Source: Nemophila menziesii (taxonomy: Eukaryota; Streptophyta; Magnoliopsida; Boraginales; Hydrophyllaceae). Taken from it: DNA of 64,000 bases. This document shows positions 1-10,325 of this stretch, piece after piece (the first letter of the stretch is position 1; each line of letters opens with the position of its first letter). The stretch is taken from NCBI GenBank assembly GCA_029959085.1, contig JARWIR010000014.1, positions 11,330,001-11,394,000 of the forward strand, given 5' to 3'. The position numbers and the translations under genes were made by a program. A model generated the notes under the pieces. It saw only the letters and a list, made by a program, of their open reading frames with translations, was not told the origin of the DNA and did no database searches.

Positions 1-12
1 TTGACAAAATGT

Positions 13-29
13 ATTTTATCTTTAGTTTT
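13..29. repeat. Target-site duplication of LINE-1, 3'-side copy
   Basis: The 17-mer ATTTTATCTTTAGTTTT is repeated exactly at 5307-5323. It borders the A-rich tail of the minus-strand LINE. This length is typical of L1 target-primed reverse transcription. Confidence 0.9.
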
Positions 30-206
30 TTATTTTTGATCGGCAAATCAAACTTTTTATTAATATGAAGACCATAACTGTCAAAACATTACAACTTTTG
101 ACCCAAAAACTATGGATATTAACCTACTCAACTTAGCTTAACTTATTACACACATTATGAATAATAGAGACATTACAAACTCAAACAGAAATTAAATACA
201 TAATGC

Positions 207-3200
207 CTATCTATTACATAACTTTTCAACTACATTCTTCACTTTGCTATTGTTGAAATTCCTTTCTTTAAGCTTGACAGCTACATAGGCAATAATCTTG
301 TTGTAAATCCTCTCCTCAGTAGCTTCATATTCACCATGCTCTCGCCTGATTCTTTCAGTCCAAATAAAGTATATGTAGGTTGTAATACAAACACCAATAA
401 CCTTCACAGTTTCTGGACTCGCACCATTTTTCAAGTTTACTACTATGTCCTCCACCTTACTAATTTTAGTATTGTAACCACAAATTGCCAATAAGCGATT
501 AAGAATAGCCCCTGAGAACTTACAATTGGTAAACAAATGATCATTACTTTCAGCTTCACTATTACATAATAGACAAACAGGGTTAATACTTAACCCCCAA
601 CTTAGCATCCTATCTTTAGTGGGAAGCCTATTCATCGCAACTTGCCAAGAAATAAATGAACATCTAGGAATACAAGTTTTTGCCCACACAATATTAAACC
701 ATTCCACTTTAGGATCATGATCTGAGATCTTAATTAGAGTTTTCCTAAAGGAAAACTTATTTTTATACTCTCAGTCCATATTATTTAATCATTGGCATCA
801 TTGAGTATTATATCTTGAATTATAGGGACAATTTGCGCAACTTTTGGAGGAATTCTCCACCTTCCTCTGCCATAACAGTCCTTAACTGTTTTATTACAGT
901 TAATATCATGTTCCTCAATTATTGTACCCAAAATTTCCTGAATATTCTTTTTATTCACCCATTTATCCCACATTACATAAGTCATTTCACCATTACCCAC
1001 CTCATGATATATAAGATCAAAAGCCTCCTTTCTAATTTTTAAGATTTGCTTCCACATCCAGGAGTGATATTGTTTGTGACTTATACTCCAAATATATCTA
1101 CTTTTCAGAATGTTCACTTTAACCCATTTACACCATAGATTTTGATCAAGACAGTAAAATCTCCAAAAATTATAAAGTAAACAAACTTTATTTAGATTCT
1201 CAATATTAGGAATGTTTAGCCCACCTTCTTCTTTAGGATAACATATTTTAGCCCAAGATACCCTAGCACCATGAGCATTTTCACTATATCCCCAAAGAAA
1301 CATTGATAATTTTTTATTCAATTTATAGATAACCTGTTTGGGCAATAAGAACACCCTACACCAGAACATAATTTTACTAATAAGAACAACTCTTATTAGT
1401 TCAACTCTACCTGCATATGACAGCATTTTAGAACTCCATTGAGTGATACTCTGCCAGATCCTCTCAATTAGTTTGTTACCATCAGTAACACTCATTTTCT
1501 TAGAGTTCAGAGGGATGCCCAGGTATCTAACAGGCAAATAGCCTATTTTAATATTAAGTATCTGAGCTATATCATTTCTAACTCTATTCTTTACTCCTTC
1601 ACTAAAATACAGTTCACTTTTACCAAAGTTTATATTTAGCCCAGAACACCTAGAGAAGAGATTAAGAGCCTATTTAACTACTTCAGCAGATTCAGTGTTG
1701 CTCTTCATAAAAATTAATATATCATCAGCAAACACTAAGTGATTCAAATTGATCTCCTTACATTTAGGGTGAAATGTGAAGTTATTTTTCTGAGCCACAT
1801 TATACAGTAGCATGGAGAATACCTCCATACAAATAGAAAATAAATAGGGTGAGAGAGGGTCACCTTGCCTTAACCCTCTCTTGCCTTTAAAATATCCACA
1901 GGAGTCCCCATTAATGCATATAGAGTAATAGGGAGTACTTATACACATGTGAATCCATTTAATAAACTTATCAGGAAACTTTAGAGCATAGAGAGTGTTG
2001 ATTAAGAATTTCCAGTTAACACTATCATAGGCTTTTTGTAAGTCTAAGTTAATGGTGCAAGAAGATTTCATAGATTTCTTATCATAACCAGTAACTATTT
2101 CTTGTGCAACAAGTATGTTATCAGTAATATTCCTCCCACTTACATATGCACCTTGGTTCAGAGAAATTATATGACTCATAACTTTTTTAAGCCTATTCAT
2201 AATAACTCTAGAAATGGTTTTGTATATAATATTGGTACATGATATGGGCCTAAATTTCTTAACACAAGATGGTTTTTTCTCTTTAGGTATTAAGACAATA
2301 TTTGTGGCATTAATTTGAGTAAGTATTTTACCTGACTCAAAGGTTTGCTAAATAGCAGAACATAAACTTTCTCCAATAATATCCCAAGACTGTTTAAAGA
2401 AACAAGCAGTGTATCCATCAGGTCCCGGGCTTTTCGCATCACCCATAGCAAACAAGGCAGCCTTAATTTCCTTGTCAGTTATGGGGGCAATCAAACCCTC
2501 CATTAGATTTTCAGGGACTCTTTTGTTTAATATAGTTTCAATAGTGTCTATGGAGCATACTTCTTGGTTATATTCCTCAGTACCAAGTAGAGATTTGTAA
2601 TATCCCACAAATTCATTTTTAATCTCATCTTGTTCAGTAATAACTCTTCCATCATCACCAAGTTAGAGTAGATACAAAATTTCTAGCCACTCTTCCCTTT
2701 ATCATTCTATCGTAATAGGTAGAGCTTATATCATAATCTTTAATAAACAATGCTCTAGATTTTTGCTTCAGAACCTCATGATGAGTAATTACATTTTCTT
2801 CAAGTTGAAGAATAAGAATTTTTCCTCAGAAACATCAGCATCAGTACTAGTACCCATCATAATTCTCTTTTGCACTGTCTCAAGTTGAGTTTTTATATTC
2901 TCAATATCCTCAGAATTCCTTCTGAAATACTTGTTATTAAACTTTTTCAGCTCACCTTTTACTGGTTTCAGTTTCATACAAAATTGAAACATTTTATTGC
3001 CATTCACATTTATATCCCATGTTTTCCTTATAATATCTTTAAAACCCTCATGTTTAGTCCAAATATTAAAGAACTTAAAGGAGCAAGGCCCTGAATTTTA
3101 TTTTTCATTAATCAACACTTTAATTGCATAGTGATCAGAAGTAGAGGGAGGCACAAGGATAGCATTAGATTGATATGCATTCATCCATTTTGTGTTGATG

Positions 3201-3808
3201 AACACTCTATCAATCTTACTTGCACGCAAATTCCCACTATCATTTTTATTAGTCCAAGTAAAATATTGCCCTGCATACTGATGTTCAAAAAGATTAGCAT
3301 CCTCAATACAATTAGCAAAGAAAATAGAACTTGTAGGAATAGAATCACAGTTTAGTCTATCCTCTATTTTAAGTATCTCATTAAAATCTCCAGTGAAGCA
3401 TATGCACTGATCATCATAATCAGCACTTACCTTCACCATATCATTCCATAAAACTTTCATTTCATCATCATCATTACTAGCATAAACATAGCCCACACAG
3501 AAGGAAATGTTAGATTGTATTACTTTAACTTAGATAAAAATCAGCTGAGATGTTTCCACAAGTTTCATAACCTCAACATAATTATTATCCCACATTATCC
3601 AAATTCTCCCACTGTCACATTTATTATAGTTGTGAATCATTTCCAAGTGAGATAAATGATCACTTTTTATTTTTAAGCTATTCTGAATCCTTACCTTAGT
3701 TTTCAGGAGTCCAATAAGCTTAATTTTATTACTAATCATAAAATCTTTAACATCTAATTGTCTAAGAAGGCTGTTAAACCCTCTTACATTCCATGAAGCA
3801 AGACTCAT
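207..3808 (-). pseudogene. LINE-1 ORF2: endonuclease-reverse transcriptase, interrupted
   Basis: The reading frame begins at 3808, overlapping ORF1. It starts with an endonuclease domain: a SWNVRGFN motif at the N-terminus, then GDFN and a terminal SDH near 3130. The RT core lies around 2608-1520, with SPGPDG, RQGDP and the catalytic FADD. A zf-RVT domain follows in 707-500. The open segments down to 785 are all in one frame and are separated only by stop codons; the last segment (707-207) is in another frame, so one indel occurred near 750-785. Intact L1 ORF2 would nick the target and prime reverse transcription. This copy cannot make a full-length protein. Confidence 0.88.
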
Positions 3809-5001
3809 ATATTAGGTGGTCTAGTAATCTCACCTTCCCCACCATTATTAATGAATTTCAATACATCTCTGTCAATGTCAGTAACCACAGCTTCCTTAAG
3901 CTTATCAAATGTATTAGAACAAGAGACTTCATTAGAGGAATGGTTATAATCTTTTCTGTTCTGAGTTTTACTTCCCACAACTTTCCACTCTCTATCATTC
4001 ACTTTTTCTTTTCCTTTATCCTTCTTTTCATTGTTACCAGCTTTAGGAACCCACACTTTAGTGATATTATAACACTTATTTTCTAAGTGCCCAATTTTAT
4101 TGCACTTAGTACAGATTTTAGGCTTCCAATCATATTCCACTTTAACAATTTGTAATTCACTTAGCCCAATATCAACATAAAGTTCCTCAGGCAGCTCTTC
4201 TTTAGTATCAATTTTCACACAAACTCTAGCATAACCCAGTCTAGTCATGGACTCAGTCATACTATCCATCTGTAATGGTACACCAATACCACTAGCAATA
4301 TATCCCAGACCTTTCTTAGTCCACATAACCATAGGTACATTAATCAATTTGGCCCAGATTGGGATTTTAGCAATATCTAATTTCTCAAACTGCATACCAA
4401 TTTTCCATGGCCTTAATAATAGAGGAGATCCATTAATATGCCACATCTGCTCTAAAACTTTAGCATACATTTGTTCATTCTCAAATTTAAAGATAAACGT
4501 GCCATTACTACTAGATTTAACATCAATTTTACCAAACTTTGACCAATGAAACCTTACAAAATTAACAATATTATAGAACAAAGGAGGAGAATCAAGGAAC
4601 TGACCGATTAAACAGTTTTCCCATTGCGCATAGCCCTCGTCTAAGACATCTTTATCAGGAATAATAATACGTTTACCTTCTCTACGGATCGGGACATGAT
4701 ACTCCAGATTCAGCGCTGGATTATCATTTTTACCAAATAATTTTGACCATTCTTTAGGTTTCGGCGCTACCTCAGCTTGATTTTCATCAATCTGGGCAAC
4801 TACTACCGAATCCTTACTTTGAGCAACCGTTTTTCGTGAGTCTTCCTCCTCACTATTTGAATCCCTAGTGTAAGGACTCATCGGAGGAGTGACAACACTG
4901 CTTTCACTTTGGGGCGAGAACATCATCTTAGTAATATCGGTATATTTCGTTTTTGCTTTCGATTTACCACTAAGACGACTTGAGTTAATCATTTTCGTCA
5001 T
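3805..5001 (-). CDS. LINE-1 ORF1: DUF4283 / zinc-knuckle RNA-binding protein
   Basis: An uninterrupted 398-codon ORF. Residues about 1-95 are Ser/Lys-rich and likely disordered. Residues about 120-205 fit the DUF4283 (RRM-like) domain of plant L1 ORF1 proteins, and a CX2CX4HX4C zinc knuckle lies at about 297-310. The basic tail follows. In L1 elements this protein coats the element RNA and acts as a chaperone for reverse transcription; that role is family knowledge, not seen here. Its stop codon shares the sequence ATGA with the first codon of ORF2, which suggests termination-reinitiation. The full length and open frame contrast with the broken ORF2 downstream. Confidence 0.9.
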   Translation of the reverse strand: MTKMINSSRLSGKSKAKTKYTDITKMMFSPQSESSVVTPPMSPYTRDSNSEEEDSRKTVAQSKDSVVVAQIDENQAEVAPKPKEWSKLFGKNDNPALNLEYHVPIRREGKRIIIPDKDVLDEGYAQWENCLIGQFLDSPPLFYNIVNFVRFHWSKFGKIDVKSSSNGTFIFKFENEQMYAKVLEQMWHINGSPLLLRPWKIGMQFEKLDIAKIPIWAKLINVPMVMWTKKGLGYIASGIGVPLQMDSMTESMTRLGYARVCVKIDTKEELPEELYVDIGLSELQIVKVEYDWKPKICTKCNKIGHLENKCYNITKVWVPKAGNNEKKDKGKEKVNDREWKVVGSKTQNRKDYNHSSNEVSCSNTFDKLKEAVVTDIDRDVLKFINNGGEGEITRPPNI

Positions 5002-5306
5002 TCTACCGATCTGAGATTCAGCTTAGAAAGAGAAAATCAAAAGGAAAACGGGTCGGAAATGGGATGAGAGGGTTAGAAATAGGTGGGTTAGGGTTTATCT
5101 AAGAGTGGAGAGAGAAAATCAGATGAATATTAGATCCCAGATTTGGGAAATAACATCCAATCTGATGAACTAAAAAGCTAAAACGTTAAAAAAAAGGTTT
5201 TTTGGTTTTGTTTAGCTTTTTTAGAGATGGAATAAGCTTAAAGGTAATGAATGAGTTGAGAGAGAATTTTTTAAGTTGACTCTCATTTGACCGGTTTTAA
5301 CCGTTC

Positions 5307-5323
5307 ATTTTATCTTTAGTTTT
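5307..5323. repeat. Target-site duplication of LINE-1, 5'-side copy
   Basis: Exact repeat of bases 13-29. Its presence next to the ORF1-side end shows that the LINE is complete or nearly so at its 5' end. Confidence 0.9.
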
Positions 5324-6174
5324 ATTTCTTTTAGTATGAACTAATTTTCCCATAGCTTGGGTTATCATATTGTATAAGCCTTGAATTCTATTTTTACATT
5401 CTATGTTATTTGGGAAAGTGATAGTTAATTGATTAAGCTTCTTATTTACATATCTGTACTATGTGCTTTGATTTAATGTTTGTAGTCCTTACTAGGGTTG
5501 TTTGAACAAAAAAAAATTCATTACTAGGGAACGAGTATAGGGTTACCCCATTAGTAGTTGGATTGTCGCCCTGATGGCAGATTCAATTGTTGACAAGACC
5601 ACATAATCATCTAGTATGCGGCAGTGATCCTGACGGGCTTGCCTAAGTAGATAGTCGTTAAGATTTGATTTTACTATTGATCATTGCGCGAGGTCCCCTT
5701 ACCCAAGTCCCCTGGTAGTGTTGAGGTTGCCTCCTAAGTCTACCTTGATGGGAGTTAGGAGGATTATAGAATCCTGACCGTTTATACTTGCTCAATACTT
5801 AAATAACCCTTATAACTAAAAATCATATTTAGAAGGATAGGTGCATAATAGCAAATCTGAGATATATTATCATCTCTATTCTCTTAGTTTATTTATTTGC
5901 ATTAGTTTATGTTATTTAGTTTCTTATTCTGAAACCCCAATAATAATTTATCTTCTTATCTTTCTTGTAGTTTAAAAATTAACCTCTACTACTCTTCCTT
6001 ATCTAAACACGAGTTTGAGCTAACCGATAAATCCTTGAGAATGAATCTTACTTATTAACTATAACTTGCAAACGATCTGTGCACTTGCAGTGAGTTTCTC
6101 GTGGTAGTAGTAAGTGTGTGTCCTTAATTATTATCTTTTATTATCATTAATTTATCACACCTTTCCCACCACCA
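5324..6174 (+). repeat. 5' LTR of element 2, 3' part (bases 1-12 are the other side of LINE-1)
   Basis: Non-coding LTR sequence ending in CCACCACCA at 6174, a few bases before the primer-binding site. It contains three TGACG-like motifs (near 5573, 5632 and 5740) and a GTGCACTTGC motif near 6078, both shared with the LTRs of C, E, F and G. The last 400 bases match 18864-19267. No gene is seen. Confidence 0.8.
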
Positions 6175-6180
6175 ATTTTT

Positions 6181-6198
6181 TGAAGCCGTTGTCGAGGA
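6181..6198 (+). other. Primer-binding site of element 2 (tRNA-Asp type, degenerate)
   Basis: TGAAGCCGTTGTCGAGGA lies six bases after the LTR end. It matches the complement of the plant tRNA-Asp 3' end (as seen in C) with about four changes, so priming is probably weak or lost. Confidence 0.7.
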
Positions 6199-6382
6199 TT
6201 TTTCTAGTTAGTTATTGTGTTTAGTTTAGTGTAGCAGTTTTTAGTTGTTTCAGCTTTACCCTTGTTTTTGCTTTTATCTCTTTTAAGGTTTTTTTTCTAG
6301 ATTTTGGTGTATGCTCGCATATCCCAAGAGCTGATTCCAAGCTCAGACAAAGCGACATAGGGAAGAGAAGAGAAAAGAAACG

Positions 6383-7700
6383 ATGGATGCAGTAGTTGAT
6401 AATGTAGTGTTAGAAAACAACGTACCATGTAGGGTGAACAATCAACAAAATCCAATCCCCCACGTAGTACCACCACAAAGAGCACCACAAGGAGGGAATC
6501 CACCTAATAATCAACACCGTGAATAAGGTCTTCTAGGTTTAGGAGCACATTTTTTACTACAACCAATAGGCATTCTCCCTCCAGCGATCCAAGCTGCGAG
6601 ATTCAAGCCCGATCAGGGTATGCTTAGTCAATTTTTGAGCTTTGGACACTACAATGGTGAAACACATCAGGATCCGGTAAGATCGATCCAGAAGTTTATT
6701 CAGATATGTTATGCATACATTACTCAGAGCATTGCACGCAAGCAAATCTATCACTTCATGCTTCTGTTTTTCTTGATCGAAGGCGCTAGTGAATGGTTGC
6801 ATTGTTAACCATCAGATTTGATTACATCATGGGACGATTTACAAGTCAAGTTCTTTGATTTCTATCATCTGCAAAGTATGAGAATGGAGGATCAAATGGT
6901 ACTTGCCAGTTTTTCCAAGAGAATAACAAGAGTGTAGGAGAGGCATGGACAAGGTTCCAACATAATTTATCTAGATGTCGTCCAATTCATGGTTCCTCAA
7001 CACTTCAATTAGCTATGTTATATCAAGGCATCAATGTCAAAGGAAGATTGAGGTTAGACAATCTTGGAGGGAGGGGGTTTGTGTCCATGGATCCTATAGA
7101 AGCTACAGCTTGTATGGCACGAATAGTCAAAACGGAAAGGAGTTGTCCTGAGTCGCGAGCTCCTATTAAAAATACCAAAGTCAACTTGCTATTAGATGTT
7201 GAAACTGCTTTAGGAGCTAAAAGCTCCGCGATGGAGAATCAAATGAAGAAGATGTCACTACGATGGAGAAAGGTTTCCAAAGGAAGCTAGTTGAGATGAA
7301 GCTAATGCAAAAAGAACAAGGTTGTATGGGTTGTGAGGTCAATGATTTTGTATGGGAAGAATGTGAAGGCAACTCAGAATTAGTCTATTATATATTAAAT
7401 CGAGGGAGTTGACAATTTGGTACTCACAACAATTGCAGTATGAAATGGTCTAACCTGAATGGGGCCGTGAATCAAGGTAATTCTTACCAGCCACGACCTC
7501 AAATAAAAATTTCCAACAGAGATATCAAGGTCCTTATCAAGGGGGCAAAGGTTACAACAAGCCAGCACCACCACCGCAACCAACCTATGATGCTTATGCC
7601 GATAGTATAGCTTAGAAAGCCTTGCCACATAATCCTCAAGAAGGATCTGGATTTGACTTCCATTAATAATGCAAGATGTCTGGACTTTAACTCCAACTCA
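6383..7700 (+). pseudogene. gag: Element 2 gag, interrupted
   Basis: The frame opens at the ATG at 6383 and meets a stop at 6524. The same frame resumes with the Athila-type gag N-terminal pattern (RFKPDQGMLSQF, then HQDPVRSIQKFIQ) up to about 6805. The gag core continues in other frames; 7015-7290 carries the region LYQGIN..VSMDPIEA that in A, F and G follows the core. A CX2C-type knuckle remnant (GCEVNDFVWEECEGN) lies near 7330. Gag would form the cytoplasmic virus-like particle. Multiple stops and frameshifts make this a pseudogene. ORFs on the opposite strand are shadows. Confidence 0.75.
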
Positions 7701-8059
7701 AGATACCCAAGTAACTAATAGTTTCAAAATTTTCAGAAAGTTATCCGCAATTGGTCCCAGGTACAAAGAATGATGTGAAGGCCATAGATTACGGCGACGC
7801 CAATGTTGGGTTCGAAGCATGTAAGGCTCTTTGCCTTCAACCTGAAGAAGTTATGGAATCACCACCTAATTCATATGGAGGTTATAGGAAATATTGAAGA
7901 AACAGCCAAGCCTAGGCTGGAAAAATCAGATTTTGAACTTCTACTCAAATAAATACATGAAGAGATCAAAGTTGTTATTGAGTTACAAGCTACTAAAGCT
8001 ATCAAGAAATAAGAAGAAGCCTCACTTGAGAAGAATGAAGAAGCGGTTGCACCTGAAGT

Positions 8060-8091
<32 letters not shown>

Positions 8092-8282
8092 AAGAAGAAG
8101 AAGAGAGTAAGGTAGAATCGCCACCTAGTGAAATAGAGCTAAAAGCATTTTTAGAGGCGTAAAGTGAAGAAATAAACAACGACTAAGTGATTGAGATTGT
8201 TGAGAAGGGGATTACACCTCAACAAGTTTAAACGTAATCTATTCTTGAATAGGGTACAAGTGTACAAGCAAAGGTCGAGACT
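7700..8282 (+). pseudogene. Linker between gag and protease of element 2, with GAA microsatellite
   Basis: A broken coding stretch rich in Glu and Lys codons. A (GAA)n microsatellite occupies about 8065-8107, which would encode a run of acidic residues in one frame and Lys in another. Frames are interrupted throughout. The repeat also makes a false serine-rich ORF on the opposite strand. Confidence 0.5.
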
Positions 8283-8824
8283 ATGGCTCATACGGAGAGA
8301 GTCTCGAAGAAAGTTGAAAAGAATCTACCAATTAAGCTTCAAGATCCTGGAAGTATTAACCTTCCTATTCAAATCAGTGGTAAACTAAAATTTAAAGCAA
8401 TGTGTGATATAGGTTGGGTGTCAACCTTATGCCCAAGTCAATGTTCGATAGTCTTGGCATCAAGAAGGCAGATAAGGCTCTCGTAAAATTACAATTCACA
8501 GATAGCTCGATAACAAAGACACGGGGAATCGTGGAGGACGTGCTTGTCCAAGCAGGTAATTTGACTAACCCTACTAACTTTGTTACACTTTCTTATGATG
8601 CAGATAATCAGGTCCCAAACATTATTGGAAGGCTGTTCTTGGCCACAAGTCAAAGCATCATAATCTTCCAAGAAGGAACAGTAACCCTCAGTGCAAGCAA
8701 AGTATCTGATACATTCTATGTCTTGGGTAATAAACCAAGGAAGGTATACCCACAGTCCGTGAAATTTACATTAAGACCAAGGAAAAGGTCCAAAAGGAAG
8801 GCCCCACAAAACCTATGGAGATGA
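8283..8824 (+). pseudogene. Element 2 retropepsin-like protease domain, frameshifted
   Basis: Two overlapping frames (8283-8486 and 8414-8824) together cover a region aligning with the protease of F and G: LQDPGSINLPI, then MCDIG where F has LCDLGAS, MPKSMF, and later NIIGRLFLAT where F has ILGQPFLAT. The active-site Asp-Gly region sits at the frameshift near 8410-8425, with a stop in one frame. In related elements this enzyme processes the polyprotein. Here it appears inactive. RT sequence does not follow; instead the frame runs directly towards the domain at 8815. Confidence 0.65.
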
Positions 8825-9048
8825 GACAAATGGGTGTGTTTAGGGTAGGCAATGAAACTGCGTGGAGGGCCCTCAAAATCGAAAATAGGCCACGGGGTTA
8901 TAAGAACACGTGGATGGGACCATTTGTTGTCACACAAGTTGTGTCAGCAAAACTGATTGAAATACGACCCAAGATAGGTCACAAACACCGAATGGTTGAT
9001 TTTCATAGCCTCACACACAGCTATAGAGACTACATAATTAAAGAATAG
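8815..9048 (+). CDS. Integrase C-terminal-like (SH3-type) domain retained without integrase core
   Basis: A 77-codon ORF overlaps the end of the protease frame. The pattern RVGNETAWRA, then WMGPFVVTQVV, then EIRP and a final HSLTH parallels the integrase C-terminal domain of F/G (GPYVVTKV..GAIEI) and a more closely matching ORF in element A. That domain normally binds DNA or chromatin as part of integrase. Here the core with the D,D,E catalytic residues is missing, so only this module survives, immediately after the protease. The ATG at 8815 may not be a true start; the domain was perhaps read as the tail of a gag-protease fusion. Confidence 0.6.
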   Translation: MEMRQMGVFRVGNETAWRALKIENRPRGYKNTWMGPFVVTQVVSAKLIEIRPKIGHKHRMVDFHSLTHSYRDYIIKE

Positions 9049-9260
9049 AGGAGGTAACGCTTTGAACTTCAAACAATGTTAAACAAAAGTGTTGTCTGAG
9101 AGACCGCCCACAATTTTTTTAAGATTTTATGTTTTAGTTTTCCTTTGGATTAGTTATTTTTTAAGAAATATTGCAGTAATGAGGAAGGTAGAAGTGTTTT
9201 TGATGTGTAGGTAGCAAAGGATATTAGTTTGGGGAGAAAAGGAGAGAAAATAATTATGTA
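9049..9260 (+). other. Conserved post-coding block of element 2 and flank
   Basis: Starts with AGGAGGTAACGC, then GTTAAACAAAAGTG and a GAGAGACCGCCC segment. The same order occurs after the coding part in C (23200-23265) and, on the minus strand, in A (14540-14610), with a shorter version in F and G. The rest is AT-rich with no gene. Confidence 0.5.
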
Positions 9261-9269
9261 CATAACACA

Positions 9270-9560
9270 GAGCTGCGGTATACCGCACCATGCCTGCGGT
9301 ATATTGCACCACCAAAAACCGTCACCACAGTACAAGTAATCAGGTCAACATGCGAGAGATAGACCCATAAACAATCGCCACGGTACTCAAAATTAGGTTT
9401 ATATGCGAAAGTCAGCAACTTCGTGCGGCATACCACACGAAGCTTATGGTACACCGCACCAAAAACCGTCTTGTGGTTTGTGATATACCGTATCACAATT
9501 TAAAGACAAAATGAAGCTACAGTATTTTGTGCCTCTCCATGTGGTATACCGCACGACACG
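9270..9560 (+). repeat. Palindrome cluster of element 2 (GCGGTATACCGC type)
   Basis: TGCGGTATACCGCA at 9274-9287 is a perfect 14-bp palindrome. Variants recur near 9293, 9421, 9446, 9478-9496 and 9539. The cluster stands in the same place as the palindrome clusters of A, C, F and G. Unlike those it is followed directly by the LTR at 9591, so the leader, env-position ORF and 3' UTR have been lost. Confidence 0.7.
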
Positions 9561-9590
9561 CAACCAAGAAGGAAAAGAGGTGTGTTCATA

Positions 9591-10325
9591 TGATGTCTCC
9601 CTATTTGTTCTAATTATTAGCCCTTTGGAGACATCCTTTTAGGTGAATAAATGACTTAATTGATAGACTTTTAGGCTTATTTGATCATATTACACTTTCT
9701 CCCCTTGGAAATTAACTATTTGCAGAATCTGAGCTTTTGTGCGTAAATTTGACTATTTTTAATGCAAAGTTAATCGGTTCTTGAATTTCAACCTAGAAAA
9801 AGTAGAAGCTGAAGATATTTATACTTCTTTTTTCAAGCAAACACGCGTCGGTGCGATGTAAAACACTACCAAAGACCCAGACAGTTGGCGAAACGAAGGG
9901 CTAAATAGCGCTAGTTATTCTCTGAGCCGGTCTGGATCTCTAGGCCTCGGGAAACTGGTCGAAGTCCCAGTGCAGAAGTAGAGAATTCAAGTGACAAAGC
10001 ACAGGGGCCTTCTCTTCTGGCTCGTCAAGTACTTTCCGATCAGTCTCACTAGCGCATCGGATTTTTCTTTCTTTAGTTAGGACCATGAGTTAATCCAAGC
10101 CTAATGGTCGACCACATTCAACGGTAAAAACTCATGCTAGGACAAACTCACAATTTCGAAAGACCAATCCAGGGAGGAGAAGTGAGAATTAAAGTCTTAG
10201 TGTATTTTAGAGTGTTAGGAAATGTTTTTACTCGAGTTTCTATTTTTAGAGTGTACTTTCCTATTTCTATTTCTTGAATTATTGATTTATTCTTTTTAAG
10301 CATATGCGGTTTAATTATTTATTAA
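9591..10325 (+). repeat. 3' LTR of element 2, U3 part, with a 0.36-kb insertion
   Basis: Begins TGATGTCTCC with the partner arm GGAGACATCC at 9627-9636, the U3 dyad seen in all LTRs here. Sequence follows the C LTR except for the insert at 9790-10157. It ends abruptly at about 10313-10328, where element A's truncated LTR begins. Assignment to element 2 is inferred from its place and from the tail at 18864-19267. Confidence 0.65.
9790..10157. other. GC-richer insert of unknown origin within the LTR
   Basis: About 360 bp interrupt an otherwise alignable LTR. A six-base repeat AATTTC occurs at 9784-9789 and 10152-10157 and could be a short target duplication. Composition differs from the LTR. 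No ORF is convincing. It could be an organellar fragment or a degenerate SINE; I recognise neither with certainty. Confidence 0.45.

Larger units (their letters stand above)
30..5306 (-). mobile_element. LINE-1: near full-length L1-type non-LTR retrotransposon
   Basis: A minus-strand LINE of about 5.3 kb. A 17-bp direct repeat, ATTTTATCTTTAGTTTT, flanks it at 13-29 and 5307-5323, the expected target-site duplication. The order is 5' UTR (5002-5306), ORF1, ORF2, a short 3' UTR, and an A-rich tail at its low-coordinate end. The 3' end closely matches LINE-2. It is inserted in the 5' LTR of element 2. ORF1 is intact and ORF2 carries only a handful of stops and one frameshift, so it is a fairly recent insertion. 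Confidence 0.93.

Noticed and set aside
815..1042. Plus-strand ORFs inside the LINE-1 region (also 2409-2600, 2870-3094, 3131-3355, 3793-4086, 4247-4549)
   Set aside because: Antisense shadows of ORF1 and ORF2.
7871..8179. Minus-strand ORF with a long serine run
   Set aside because: It is the complement of the (GAA)n microsatellite in element 2; no homology and no conservation.
9840..9990. tRNA-like or SINE promoter in the 0.36-kb insert
   Set aside because: Only an imperfect B-box-like string; no convincing A box, cloverleaf or tail, so not called as an RNA gene.
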